Positions 1 to 12,586 are shown, counted from the stretch's first letter. The stretch: 64,000 nucleotides of DNA from Sthenelais limicola (GCA_942159475.1 OW804102.1:29828873-29892872), one strand, 5' to 3'. Numbers and translations are program-made. Notes: a model not told the origin generated them from the letters alone.

Positions 1-380
1 AAAACATTAATTACACTGATAAACCAGGCAGAGAAATACATTCCACTTTAAAATGGCATAGTTAGTGACTCTTGATAAATGTACATAATATGTATACACC
101 AATCTTCTAAAAGAGAACGCTTCTTTTAGGAGATAAGGTGAATGGCGAGGAGCAAGGTCTATTCATGGAGACTTTCATTTCTTACTCTTACCCAATTTCT
201 GGCTGAGAAAGGTGATTACCTCAGGAACTCTTCTAAGTAACAATATTGGAGGCTTTATATAGGAGAGGCCGCAATAGGAAATAGCCCCATACTCATATGT
301 AAGGCAGCTTCAAAAGAAGGAGAAAAGCCTACCTAAAGTTAATGAGAATGGCATTTAGTTGACTAGACACTTTTTGATCG

Positions 381-592
381 TATATGTTGGAAAATGTACA
401 ATCGGCAGCACTAGAAATTCAGTAAGTTCTACAAAATTTGGCTGAAAATGAAAACACTGGGTATATTCAGGTAAATATTTGATGTTGGGGTCATTTAAAA
501 GTTACGTTTGGTTATGTTAAACTATATTTTGAAGCTCATTTTTGTCATGAATTGGGTTATTTGAAATGACTGGTAAAGGCACAGTTAATCAT
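381..592. mobile_element. TGGGTCAG-family MITE, degenerate copy
   Basis: Retains the left motif GGAAAATGTACAATCGGCAG and the diagnostic inner block (AAACTATATTTTGAAGC, then GGGTTATTTG); both ends are eroded. Confidence 0.6.
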
Positions 593-1570
593 TGGAGAGC
601 ACAGCTAAAAGGAAAGAAAAATCAAGAATGAACTTAATAATGGATATGATACAAGTAGTGTTGCCACTTTAGTTCAACGGAAAAGGCAAAGCAGGTTATA
701 TAATATCAGTGCATTGAATTGAGTCGAATTTAACAATACTTAATCCCCCATTATAAACTAAATTGTCCAAAAGGATATATATCTATAGATATTCCATTTA
801 ACTCCTAGTTATACAAAAAAAGTCAAAAGTCAAATAAGCAAATCTCGCTTATCAGCTGAACAATCTATACAAATCTAATACAATTCACAGAAAGTCTGAG
901 AAATTCAATGCATTTGTGTTAAAAATAGCAAATCGTTAATTTCTGAGCATTTCAGCTTAAATTCAAAATTGACGGTCAGCGACACCATTCACGGTCAGGG
1001 ACAACATTTAATGACATCAATCCCAGGGTCTATCCCAAAATAGTGTCTACAAGGGCCTGGAGTAAGATGGAATTCCCCACCACCTTTGCAATAGGCCGCA
1101 GCAACTTGGGGAGAGATTCCTTTTTATGAACAACTAATGTGCCGAGACAATCCAATTTGATATTCAAAGGTACTTCATCAACTACCACTTATAGAACTCT
1201 CAGAAGCCCTGGATTCGCTGGGTATAGGCCTATACCACAAGTTAGGGTGTTGCACTGCCAGCAAGCTGCTAGATATTTTAGCCGCAGAAGGGAATGTTAA
1301 CTAGGTTTACTCTACTTCATTATGAATATTCTTTGGGTAACGATTCAATTTAATTCAATATTTTATTTCGGATTACAAAAACCCATATCAGTTACAAAGC
1401 TTTGTCTCTTAACTAAATACTACTACTATATCTATACAGACTTGGAGTCTAATACATCGGGAAAACATCGGGCAGTGATTTCAATTATTGGTGGTTCATA
1501 TAATTATTCTGCTATTGTTACTTGTTTATTTTCAGTATAGCTGAATAGTTTACACAAGGTTCTGTAAGAA
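593..1570. other. Non-coding DNA, nothing recognised
   Basis: AT-rich with no conserved frame, RNA or repeat that I can identify. The same holds for 1607-1982 and 2182-2499. Confidence 0.6.
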
Positions 1571-1606
1571 TCGCATGGGCTTAGTTGACTAGGCCCTTTA
1601 CGTTAA
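1571..1606. mobile_element. AAAGGGCCTAG-family MITE, solo end
   Basis: A single terminal fragment (GAATCGCATGG, then TTGACTAGGCCCTTTA) matching the right end of the elements at 2500-3443 and 39668-39773. No partner end nearby. Confidence 0.55.
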
Positions 1607-1982
1607 TTCTTCTCTAGCTGAATCAATAGCATGTGTCTATGCTTATGAAGGTTTGTAGTATTTAGGAACGAATAAAACCCCTTCATTTCTTTATATATTT
1701 GTGAAGTTCTTGGCCTTTATTGTGGCAAAACATTACTGCAACACCCCTGATGACGTCATAAACATTGGTTCATGTCTCCCACTACAGGGGACCTAGAACC
1801 GGTAAAAGATTTGGACCTGATTTTCTTTTTTAAATAAATTGTATATATATAACTTATTTCATATATCTCACAAAGTACCTGATTCTGAGGTAAACACTTT
1901 TCAGAGAGTGTTCCCTACGACTGACTTTGAATTACAAAAATCAGGTTTACAGTATTTTCTTTTTGAGTCACTGCACCATTAA

Positions 1983-2181
1983 GGGTGGTCTCGACTGGCT
2001 GAGGTAAGCCCTGCATTAAGCTCTGCAGTAAGCCTTGCGATGGTGCTGTGATGGTGAGAAGTGGCGAGGACCTGCCTACATGGCCAGTGATCCATGTAGG
2101 CAGGACCTCACCACCTACAGAATCAGCACAAACAATTGTAAAGCTTACCGCAGAGCTTGCCGCGGCCAGTGGAGACCACCC
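1983..2181. mobile_element. MITE with GGGTGGTCTC termini and internal hairpin
   Basis: 199 bp. The left end GGGTGGTCTCGACTGGC matches the inverted right end with one difference, and similarity continues inward for over 40 bp. A second inverted repeat, 2066-2083 with 2092-2109 (one mismatch), lies in the middle. No coding potential. Confidence 0.75.
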
Positions 2182-2499
2182 TTTACTGAACGAGTGGATG
2201 TTAGATTTGTAGGGTTACATAGAGATAATTATATTCTTTACAACCTTCTGCGAAAAGCACAGGTCTTCCAAGTCATCCTATGACTATTTATTAATCTGTT
2301 CATATTATTAACCTGGTTGTGATATCATGTAATACGTTGACTCAGTTTACAGTTTGTGTACCTTTCCTTTCATCTACATAATATTTCCTCTTAGTATATC
2401 AGATAACCTCATTAATGCTCTCTTAATAGCTACAATTTGCCTCATATGTTCTCTTGTTACTACAGCTGGTGTGTTCCACTCAACCTCACTCACCCTCTT

Positions 2500-3443
2500 A
2501 AGGGCCTAGTCCAAGCCGATTCACATGCGATTTTGCACCGCAGAGCACTCCTCATGCCCCGTCTACACAGGGGCGAATTGGAGGGCGAATTGGGCCTTGC
2601 GGCAACTCGTGCGACCTCACACGAAATCGCATAGAAATTTTTAACTAAATCGCCCCTATGTAGGGACAGCTGCGACCAATCGCAGAATCCTATGACAAAT
2701 TGCAGAGGCAAAAATTGCCCCACACACATGCGAATTCATGTGCGATTTCAGATGGGCCAGATCGCAGGTTAAATAATCCAAATCGCATGTGAAAAATCTC
2801 AGTGGATGCGATTTCAAATGGAATCGCACATACTTCTACAAACAATCGCATATGTGTAGGGCTAGCCACGACAATTCGTAGACCTCTGTTACTTTCCACG
2901 ACTAATCGCAGGAGGTCATGCGAATTTCGGAAATATCCGAAATTCGCATGTGATTGCAGGTATGTTTGAACAGGTGTAGTCTTACGAATTATTGATGAAT
3001 CAAAACGATTTTTCACAGAACATTCCCAGACATGTTGTCTCAAGTATGTTAAGATTTTGTAATTATAAATTGATTTATTCTACATTTTTTTCAAATTGTT
3101 GCAAGTACACCTTAAAAAATATTTTCGGTCTTCTCTCCCTCCATTTTCTTATAACTTGAAGTTATCAAAATCGCACTTCTACTGCGAATCAAGACCTGCG
3201 ATTTCACACCAGTTTGCAGCTGAAATCGCACATGTGTAGGGATTAAAACTCAAATCGCAGAGCATTATTTCTGAAATTGCACAAGTTCCCCGCCGATTCG
3301 CACAGGATATCTACGATTTCACATGCGAATGATCGCAAGTGCCAGATTCGCACCAGTTTTTGAATTCGCCCCTGTGTAGACAGGGCATTACCTCTAAATT
3401 ATGTGAGAATCGCATGAGAATCGGCTTAGTGGACTAGGCCCTT
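2500..3443. mobile_element. AAAGGGCCTAG-family MITE interrupted by a second TIR element
   Basis: Outer ends AAGGGCCTAGTCC and GGACTAGGCCCTT are inverted repeats flanking family-specific inner sequence. In shorter copies (39668-39773, 8158-8243) the two halves are about 30-50 bp apart; here they are separated by the insertion at 2554-3388. Frames seen on both strands here are chance frames. Confidence 0.75.
2554..3388. mobile_element. Nested TIR element with repeated TGCGATTT motifs
   Basis: 835 bp. Ends are inverted repeats of about 26 bp with one mismatch (left ATGCCCCGTCTACACAGGGG; right its complement with one change). The interior has many copies of TGCGATTT and its complement AAATCGCA in both orientations, so it is rich in potential hairpins. 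No transposase. Confidence 0.75.
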
Positions 3444-3444
3444 T

Positions 3445-4369
3445 ACTCTATCCCACTCACTCACTGCCCTCACCCACTCACTGTTTCTTTGAAATAAATC
3501 ACGGTTGTTTTATTATGTAATCACATTGGACCACTGTGGCACACTTAGGACGATTAAACGAACCTGTCCATGACTTAGAAATTTTCTTTATATAAGGCTG
3601 CTAAGCTAACTAACAATGTTGCAAGATAATAATATAAGATAATATTCACTGACTTATATGATGATCAAGACTGTGATTTGCATGATCAACATCCGAGACT
3701 CTGCGATAATCTACCAGCAAATTTGCATGGGCCCGGATTGGGGATGGTTTCAAGATCTTCACATAACATACTTGAACTATTGAACATGTAGTTAACGTCC
3801 TGTCTATCTTTTTCTTTTATAAAGGCACATTATGAGCACTATAGCAGTGCTGGGACTCAATTGAAGTGTAAAGACAATCCTCACTATTTAACATTTCTAG
3901 CACTTCAATTACAGAAATTAAGCTCACATCTTAAAACATGAATAACCTTTCAAAATTATGTCTTCACTTTTCTCACTAACGTAGCAGTTTTTAACGCCTA
4001 CAGCAAGACGACAAGCACAGTCACACGCCCACGTAGGGGAGGAAGCCATTAGTATGTTTGCCAGGGCTTCTATCGATCTGGGATCTTCCTTTTTACAAGA
4101 CTTCAATGACCTTGAAGAACACAGTCTACCAAATAGTTGTCAAGAAATAATATACTCCAGCGCAAACAAATCTAGATAAGCCTAGATAATGGACAAGTCT
4201 AGATAATGGACATGTCTATCAGTATATAGTCTTTGTCATGATTATGTCCCAGGAAGTCTTGTACATAGACAATATACTTCTCCAAATATATATTGACCAT
4301 ACATTTACATTTTAATTAATGTTTGAATTAATCTGCTTTCATGTTGTAGAAGTGCTCTATTCCTCATAC
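3445..4369. other. Non-coding DNA, nothing recognised
   Basis: Short chance frames only. Confidence 0.6.
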
Positions 4370-4723
4370 CAATAGGGGATTTGCATGTGCATCTGCGCAT
4401 GTCTGTTACAGGGCATGCTGGGATGAATTCTGATAAAATCTTACATACAAATGTTTGGCAAAGTTTTTATCGAGAATTGCAAGAATGTTTTCACCAATAT
4501 CATGGCTTTTATAAATTATCTATGTTAACTAAATACATGACGGGAAACATGGGGACTTTTGTGATGGAAACATGTATAACACATATGGGTATCCCTTTTA
4601 GAGCATTGATAAATATTACATGCTTAACATGGCATGTTTTCTATAGATTTGATACTGTACCATTAGTCTCATAACACCTTGTGAATCAAGATTCAAAATG
4701 GCGGCTATACAAATCCTCTATTG
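4370..4723. mobile_element. CAATAGGGG-family MITE
   Basis: 354 bp with ends CAATAGGGGATTTGCAT and the inverse ATACAAATCCTCTATTG. Internal sequence matches 43052-43403 in the opposite orientation (for example TTCAAAATGGCGGCTAT). Confidence 0.78.
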
Positions 4724-4739
4724 TGGCAGGAAGGGAGGA

Positions 4740-4862
4740 GATGAAACTGCAGACACATCTGGGTTTGAACCCACAACATGGATGCCTGCCACCCATGCGC
4801 TTGTCCCGCAGAGGACTCTTTTCCACTAAATTCTGTTTGTTATTATTGAGGTGACCAAATCC
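4740..4862 (-). repeat. Possible tRNA-derived SINE fragment
   Basis: On the minus strand a box-B-like GGTTCAAACCC (about 4761-4772) lies downstream of a box-A-like TTAGTGG. The arrangement resembles the better copy at 41994-42260. Confidence 0.4.
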
Positions 4863-5040
4863 CCCCACACCCACCCTACAACGACTGCCTGATCAGATCT
4901 GCAGGCTAGAAGCCTAGAAGGTCGTTGGACCATACTGTGATTGGGGATAAACAAATAATCAACTACAAAATTAAATTCTAAATTTATATTGATTTATTAA
5001 TCGGCACTTCATTCGTATAACAAATTTGGCTTTGGCCTAT

Positions 5041-5300
5041 CCTTCTATCCATCACCTCATCCACCTTTCTCTCATACCCTTATATACTTCTTCTTCCCCT
5101 ATACTAGTGTCTCCCCCCCCCCCCTCCCTCTCCCAACCTCCCTCCTCCCCTTCCCCAGCCTCCCCCACCACCTTACAATACAACCTCCCCTTCTCCCACC
5201 CTCCCCAAGCCCCTCCCAATTGGTTAGACCCACCCTTCCCAACCTCCCCTACCCCCTCCCAACATCGCCCACCCCCTTCCCCTTCTCCCAACCTCTCACT
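5041..5300. repeat. C-rich pyrimidine tract
   Basis: About 250 bp of CCCTCCC-type sequence on the plus strand. The proline- and serine-rich frames here are low-complexity translations, not genes. Confidence 0.8.
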
Positions 5301-5533
5301 CATACTAGTGGAAATGTACCATTCTGGCAGCGAGAGTGGGGCCATCTGGGACCCATGAGTGGCACTATTTGTGGCCCTCTATTATAAGGCGGGGTTATTT
5401 CTGACAGAAAGCTAAAATTAGTGCCTTGACAGCCAGACCCCAGCTGTCAATCACCTTATGAGGAAGCCTGAGATGGAGGCAGGGCTAAACTATGGGTCCG
5501 ACCAACAAACCATCTATTATTAGATGACAAATA

Positions 5534-5912
5534 GTATGTGTTACAGCAAATTGTGTCACAAAAAATATTTTTTTCCATATGTGTTTTCAACAGGAACCCC
5601 TGGTCAGAATGTTTCCGTTTTTTGGGTGTTTAGTGCCGACAGAAGCATAAATGCATGTACCACATTTCAAGACTATATCATTGATTGAATCTATTCCCAC
5701 CTGAGATCATCTTAATTAAAAGGAGTATATTTAACTACTTTACTAGTGAATGACAACCAGAATTTTCACAAACTTTTGTTCAATCATAACAACAAATATA
5801 AAAGTACTTATTAGATGTCCTTATGTTTATCATCATTGGAATCGGTTTGATCTCATCTTTTCATGGTATCTTTTTTGCGACCTGTGACTCATTTTCCTGT
5901 AACACATCACAA
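5534..5912. mobile_element. TIR element, ATGTGTTCCAG family
   Basis: Left end is similar to GATGTGTTCCAGGAAAATG and the right end is TGCGACCTGTGACTCATTTT, the family's inverted terminus. Closest complete copy is 63001-63410. Confidence 0.6.
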
Positions 5913-6979
5913 ATGGTCAGTTCTCACTAACCATTCCCAAGGACCCTTTATAGAAGTATGTATATGTATTTCTACCTAATTGAGTCCAACGAACCAAACT
6001 AGGCAGAGGTTTGCTGTCTTATTTTCATTCAACCATATTATAATCATCACATCTTATCTCATCTCATTCCACTGCCCGCAAATAAAATACACTTATATTT
6101 CACTGAATTGTATGCAACTCTACATAGTGACTTCACAGGTCAGGTCAACTCCATGTCTGACTATGGCAACGGCCACCATATAAAAATGTATCTATTTATT
6201 CTGGATACATAAAATCTAAAATCGTATCCATAATCTGATGCAATTACGACATAGCAAAGAGTGCGATATTCAAAGTGACAGAGAGGCAAATTATATGTTT
6301 TTAATAACCTAAATAAAACCTTTTTAATGCATTCTGTTTCAATGGGATCAACATTTAAAGCTATACTTACATTCTCAGCTAACATGAATCAATAAATTCT
6401 TTAAAACCGACTGTCTGTGTCATTATTCTTCGTCCCAGCTGATAGCAATTGGACAAGCATTTCACTGGAAAACTAGCTGCAGAGGGTTCACTAACTTTCG
6501 CTTAGCTTCTCTAGTGTTCCCATTGCCAAAGAAACTTCAATTTTGGGTAAAACATAAACCACCACGTGTTTTGGGTCGGAATAGTTCCCTATGCAGTTCT
6601 AATAAAGCCAACACAACCTTTCATAGGAAAGTTATCTATAGAGATACGTTTTAATCAATACCACCACCAATACCTACCCCATTCTAGTCAATGTCCTCAA
6701 CCTATTATAAGGCTAGAAAGTTGTGCAAGATTTTCTTCAAACAGATTCTCTAAAGTACCGTACAGTACGATAGTAACAAATTTAGGTGTATACTATAGGC
6801 GAGAGTGTCGGTATTATACATGTGATTGGTTGGTCTAGAGTGGACGGTATTGCTAGGGTGAGGAATAGTGGGGGGTGGCGAGGGGGAGAGGGACAGTGGA
6901 TAGGAACGTACTGGGTGTGGGAAGATTGAGGCTGACAAGGGAAGGAGAGGAGATTACATGGAAATAGAGATATAAGGAG
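5913..6979. other. Non-coding DNA, nothing recognised
   Basis: AT-rich with only chance frames (up to 90 codons); it becomes G/A-rich toward 6850 as it approaches the GA tract. Confidence 0.6.
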
Positions 6980-7490
6980 CTAACAGACAGGTGAGGGTTC
7001 AGGTGTGGTGCTCAGGGGTGAGGGAAAGGGAGACAGAGACAGTGGGACAGAGATCAACGAGAGAGAGAGTGAGAGAGAGACAGGGAGAAAAAGAGAGTAG
7101 ACAGAGAGAGACAGCAGGACACATAGAGAGAAAAAGAGACAGGGAGAGATAGTTGTGAAGAGGGAGAGAGAGACTAAGGAACAGATAGGGAAAGAGAGAC
7201 AGAGGGACGGCGTGAGCGGGAGAGAGGGACAGAGAAACAGAGGGACAGAGAGAGAAAGAGAGAGAGATGGAGAGAGATGGAGAGAGACAGAGGAACAGAG
7301 AGAGTAGAGAGAGAGAGTTGAGAGAGGGACAGAGAGAGGAACAGAGAGACAGAGATCTAGAAAGAAACTGAGGGAGAGAAACAGAGAGAGGATTGGGAGA
7401 CAGGAATGGGAGAGAGATGACATCAGAAGAGAGATAAGCGAGAGTGGGAGAAGGGACAGATATCAAGGGACAACAGAACGAAACCGAAAG
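6980..7490. repeat. GA-rich microsatellite tract
   Basis: About 500 bp of purine-rich plus strand, mostly GAGAGA and ACAGAGA blocks. Long Ser/Leu-rich minus-strand frames here are artefacts of the repeat. Confidence 0.9.
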
Positions 7491-7930
7491 ATCGAGTTGA
7501 GTGACAGAACTGTCGGACAGTATAAAGAGAAGAAACATAATTAGAAAACAATTAAACAATGCAGACAGAGAGGGGGAAAAGGGTAAGCTGTGCCACACAA
7601 CACGCAGGGTTAGTTGGAGGAAGGGGTGGGAGGAGGGAAGAAGGGTGGAGGGTATTAGAGAGTGTAGGCTGTCATGTTGAAGTAGATAAGAATTGACAGA
7701 GCGGAGCTTGTGTTACTAGTCCGCCTGGCTTCCCCCGGTGGCACAATGTGTACTGACACTCATTGTTCACAGTCGACTGGTTTGTTTTAATTGCCAATTT
7801 AAACCAGATGATATGTTTCCCAGACCTCACCCACTCAGTCTGTCTCCCTCCACCACCTCCTCCTCCTGCCTCACAGTCCGTGACAATGCGAGGGGCAAGA
7901 GAGGGGTCATGTTGATACCAGAGGTGGGCC

Positions 7931-8388
7931 CTGATTTTGTTTTCAAAAGGGGGTACCACGAGAACGCATTTGTAAATAACATTGTAAATAGCATTGTAAA
8001 TAATATATAACTGATTATAGCTATGGTAGACCACTTTAAGATCGCTTCTCTCTGATTTTGTTTTTAAAAGGGTGTACGTGACATCGCATTGAAAAGAGAT
8101 TGTATATTATGAATACAAATAGCAGAATACTAACTATAGGTACAGTACATCACTTTCCCATGCGATTTTGTGCCACAGAGAACTCTTCTACACTCAATTC
8201 TGTGAGAATCGCATGAGAATCGGTTTAGTGGACTAGGCCCTATAGACTACTAACGATCACTTCTCTCTACTTTTGTATTTAACAAGGGTGTACGTGACAT
8301 CGCATTTCAGGTAGATTGTAAATTATAAATACAAAATAGAATGATACTAATTATACGTACCGTACACCATTAAAGATTACTTCTCTCA
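7931..8388 (+). repeat. Three-unit tandem repeat of about 120 bp
   Basis: Units begin at about 7931, 8054 and 8269 (shared landmarks: TTTTAAAAGGGTGTACGTGA, GACATCGCATT, ending CTTCTCTC). The second unit is split near its end by a MITE at 8158-8243. Confidence 0.75.
8158..8243. mobile_element. AAAGGGCCTAG-family MITE inserted in the tandem repeat
   Basis: Shows TGCGATTTTGTGCCACAGAG and, inverted, GAGAATCGCATGAGAATCGG plus GTGGACTAGGCCC. The left terminus is truncated. Confidence 0.65.
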
Positions 8389-8625
8389 AAGGTCCAATGC
8401 AATTTGTTTTATGAATTAATATATATCAATTATTAAGTGTTTATATGTATTACGACACCAAAATATGGGGTTGTGTATCCCCCTCCCTACTCCAAGATGA
8501 CGTGTATGTATGCGAAAGCGAAACTGGAAACGGTTTCCATGGAAACAGTTCCAATGTATGGGCACATGAATGTATACATACATAGCATTGGATGAGTATG
8601 CCATTCGGCAGTTTATTACATACAT

Positions 8626-9035
8626 GTGCGATTTCAAGGGTGCTATTCGGGGGTGCTATGCGAAATGTCAAATAGCACACGTATGCTATTCGAGCGGGAC
8701 GTGAACACGTGACCCATAAGACACAATTTCATTGGTTTGCCGACGTTACGCACTTGGTGACGTTGTGCTCTGTTGTGTAGTGCTGCCTTGCAAGTTTCGG
8801 AAGTTTTCAAGCAAAGTTGCGATAATTTGGCAAGAAATACAGCACTAATAGGGTAAATATAACAGATAAATATACAAATCAGTATGTAATAAATATCTAA
8901 TAACCCTCTGTTTGGTTTCAAATCGATCTCGACGTTGGGTCAAATCTCACTTCACCCCTTCGGGGTTTTGTGCGATTTGACCCTCTGTCTCGATCAATTT
9001 GAAACCTCCATCGGGCTATTAGATATATGTATTAC
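8626..9035. mobile_element. Palindromic repeat family, copy 1
   Basis: 8626-8700 matches 24370-24435 (AGGGGTGCTATTC-type sequence). 8884-9035 is a long imperfect inverted repeat centred near 8963 (arms from TATGTAATAAATATCTAATA to its inverse), related to 24507-24640. Confidence 0.65.
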
Positions 9036-9387
9036 TGTAACTGTTAGTTAAATGATATGAATATATGAATATATTCATTGGATTAAGCTGAATTGAATTT
9101 CCTCTAGTGAATTCCATTTAATTCTGGTTGAACTATAATCATCCCCAAAATATTTCATCTCTATTATTCTAGTGTAAATATTGGCTATTATCTGTTTGTT
9201 GAAAATATCAAGAAGTGTAATTGATATGCGCAGCGCCAGATGCAGCTGTTTAATTGGGATTAAAATCATTCATGAATTAGAATAATTAGAATAATAATTT
9301 CAATGAAATACAATCCCTTATCGCATGTGTAGTATCGCAGCACGTTAGATAGAACTGAAGATGATTGTACCCAGCCATGAGTGGCCC

Positions 9388-9872
9388 CAATAGGGGAGTT
9401 GCAAGTGCCACTGCACATGTATGTCGTACTACATGCTGCGATGGATTCTCATTGAATCTGACATACAGATATTTAGCAGTACCTTTTTCTAAAATTGCCC
9501 GAACATTCTGAACAACCTATTTGTTCTATCAGTGATCTATGGATTCCAAATGCATGATGGGAAAGATAGAGACTTCTCCTATTAAATCATGTATTATTCA
9601 TGGCGATTTACATTGGAGGATTGATGAACATGGAATGTTTTCTCTAGTTTTCACATAGACATATATGTATGAACCTGCTAAAAAATGGCATTGCCTTGAC
9701 GGGGAACCGAACACCGGACCTTTGGATTGACGCTTCAATGCTCTTACAAACTGAGCTACCGAGGCAGGCTATCCTCAACAGGTCACAATCCCAGGTTCAT
9801 CCACCAGGACCAGTACATATTTAACGCCAGTATTCATGATTCAAGATGGTGGCTATGTAAATCCTCTATTAC
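9388..9872. mobile_element. CAATAGGGG-family MITE carrying a tRNA-like insertion
   Basis: Ends CAATAGGGGAGTTGCA and TGTAAATCCTCTATT. It is about 130 bp longer than its relatives because of an insertion around 9675-9820 that contains the tRNA-like sequence at 9692-9765. Confidence 0.68.
9692..9765 (-). tRNA. tRNA-like sequence (pseudogene or SINE head)
   Basis: 74 nt on the minus strand. Box A is TAGCTCAGTTTG and the box B region is GTTCGGTTCC. A cloverleaf can be drawn: acceptor stem six of seven pairs, good D stem (GCTC/GAGC), weak anticodon stem and one T-stem mismatch. Loop GCGTCAA lacks the usual T33, so the apparent GTC anticodon is unreliable. A run of six T follows 7 nt after the end. 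Probably a decayed tRNA or the head of a SINE. Confidence 0.5.
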
Positions 9873-10969
9873 AAAAGTGATAGTAAATGTCCCTAGAGAA
9901 GATACTCAAGGCGATCCCGATTATTATTTCACTTGCTCTGGGATTGTTATGTTTTACTCTGTTAATTACTCCCACCCATGGTTACCAACTAGCTTATTTA
10001 AATGTACTACCAGATATATTGGAATTAACTACGAGCTATATCTGAATTAACAGCATTTAATTAATTCTCACCATAATTGAGCATTTTAATATCCAGTAAA
10101 ATTTCATGGGAAAGGTTTATGATCCCTTTTTATCAGAATAATAGAAGATGTATGTCAAGAGCTAGAAAAAAACTTTCTATGATGAACCTAATTTCTCGAG
10201 ATCTAGCGTGATTAGGTCACACTAATCTAAGACTGAAGCGCTACACAACGCATGCAAATAGAACTATTGATTATAAGTGAAATACGAGTGTTGTGTCCAG
10301 TCTAGCAGCATTGGGAAGACTACTCGCCTACCATTAGAATTACTTCTTATGGGCTTGCCAAAATATTTTTGATATGTTACAGAGTTAAAGGATATACATT
10401 TATCATCTATTATATTTGTTTGTTATTTGTGTTATTTAACTCATGAGGGCTCAATGCATGCCACAGGTCGGGAATGTTCATTTAAGCCTCTGATTGTATT
10501 CTGTTTGTTGTTATCATTTAAGATATTAGCCATCTGTGATCTACATTGAAAGCCACCTTAGGCATAGACTAAACTGATTAAAAACCTCCATGGGCCTCTC
10601 TCACCAACATCAGCAGCCCCTCAATGTTAGGAGAACTCTATTAGGAAAATGTATGTAATTGAATGACATCCATTATATTATATGTATTATTTTACAGGAT
10701 TGATTGAAAATATCATTGTCTAACCGTAATATCTGTGCGTGATTAAGTAATCAAAGCTCAGAAAAAGGTATTGGTAACTTGTTGCAAATGCTTTTCACTT
10801 CTATCGAAGCTATTAATACTAACAATTGGTGAGAACTTCTGAACTGTTCGACGAATATTTTCGAAATGTTCAAAAGTACTGGAGAATTATTGATGTATGG
10901 TGAGTATCCCTTTGTCCTGTTAACAATATATATCTAAAACGCCTTTTCCTCCTGATGCCCTACCAATTA
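9873..10969. other. Non-coding DNA
   Basis: No gene seen. 10570-10632 holds a weak trace of the GCTGGTGCAC family (GACTAAACTGATTAAAAACC). Confidence 0.55.
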
Positions 10970-11097
10970 CTTCTCCCTGCCACCCCCCCCCCCCTCCTTC
11001 CATTTCTCCCCTTATTCCCCCCTCTCCCTATCACCCTTCACTACCCTTCTCCTCTTGTCCCTACCCCCCTCTCCCACCCACCACCCCCTCCCCAGAG
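10970..11097. repeat. C-rich pyrimidine tract
   Basis: Plus strand is nearly all C and T with runs of up to 13 C. Confidence 0.8.
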
Positions 11098-12586
11098 AAT
11101 GGGTTATCTGCAATTGTTTACCATTACAGTGCTGTGCAGGGATGAGGAGGGATCCACGAGAGACTCTCAGGGGGTTGCCAGATACTGAATACTTGGCAGC
11201 CTTCCAATTGAGGGTTAGTGAGGGTCACCTATAGATATATATACACTTTACATATGGAACCAATATGTGACACTATGCCAATTAAAGGGCTACTGCATTG
11301 ACTGTCCAATAATTGATTTCTATGACCGCCATGTAGAATCCATGATCCTGGAACTAACTCTGCGGTATATCCACATGATATGATAGCCCAAGTATTATCC
11401 AAACAATTTGTTGGTATCATTATAGTTATTATTAGGGCATTTGATTCATTTTTAGTTACATTATATAGTGATGCACCTAGATAGTTAAAACCACACTAGA
11501 CACAGCGCCAGGCAGAATATCATTACAGATGCTGTGAGCTTTGGTCCTGACAAATAGTAATGTCTTACTGTATAAAAATGTTGAATAAAAAAAATATTTT
11601 AAACAACACTTGGCTTTCTACTCTTAACAGGTGGATGGAATAACCATACTGTCTCCGAGGCTGTTGCTAAAAGTATATATGCAAGAGAATCGCATGAGAA
11701 TCGGCATAGTGGACATGGCCCTTTTACAATACAACCTTTGAATTGCAATAGGGACTGCCGAATGACGGTCATTATTATAATGATCAAATTTGATTCATGA
11801 GATATGGGTGAGAGAGTCTGATGATGTTTATGATGTTTGCCTCTTGTGGACGTATGTCAGTTGGCATTTTTACTTTCATTTCGATTGATTTCCTGCTTTT
11901 TACTTTTTTAAAAATTAAGTGGAATTTCTTTTTCCAATTATCTTAGCTGGTAGTGCTCTGACACATACTTCTGTTCTGTCAGGAAAGTTTCTTTTTTTTA
12001 AAGGATTTTATTTTTTAGGTTCAATTCTATTAGATCAGTGTTTTTATGGATGTTTGTGACAGTCTCTGTGATTGCTAGCCTTTCGGCTTGTGACCAAAGA
12101 ATGGAAATCCCAGGGGCTGTCACTTTTGTATGTAGAGGTGCCTGAAAAAAATAATCACTGCCAAACAAACTCCATGATCAAGAATCCCAGTTGTCTGGGA
12201 ACTGGGGTGATGTAAGCACAGGTGACTCTGTCTATCTTGGCATAAGGTCACTTCAAGGCTAGTTACTGGACAATATTAAAATTGTTTAAAAATAATTGCT
12301 TGTCTGCGTATAAGAGCTAAATCCTTTCATATTGGGTGATGGGTCTGTAGCGTTTTTTACAGCTTATTCAGGAGACATGAATGAAAAGGCAGTGTTGTTG
12401 GTCTGCACCTCTAATATTGCCATACCAATTTAATATGATTAAGATGGGACAATTTCAAGAGACTTCGTGACTACTAAATTTAATGAGGCAAGTCACTTTA
12501 AGAGACTTTTAACAATGTTTAGGCACTCAACAATCTTCATGTACCTTTGAGAAGTGCTCTTAACAAGGAGGAATAAAACTCGATCG
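11098..12586. other. Non-coding DNA
   Basis: Apart from the MITE end at 11681-11725, no gene or repeat was identified. Confidence 0.55.
11681..11725. mobile_element. AAAGGGCCTAG-family MITE, solo end
   Basis: GAGAATCGCATGAGAATCGG followed by AGTGGACATGGCCCTTTT; no matching opposite end was seen. Confidence 0.5.

Noticed and set aside
6980..7600. Two long overlapping Ser/Leu-rich frames (147 and 199 codons) on the minus strand
   Set aside because: They translate a GA microsatellite; composition is wholly explained by the repeat.
9692..9765. Functional tRNA with GTC anticodon
   Set aside because: Missing T33, weak anticodon stem and a T-stem mismatch.
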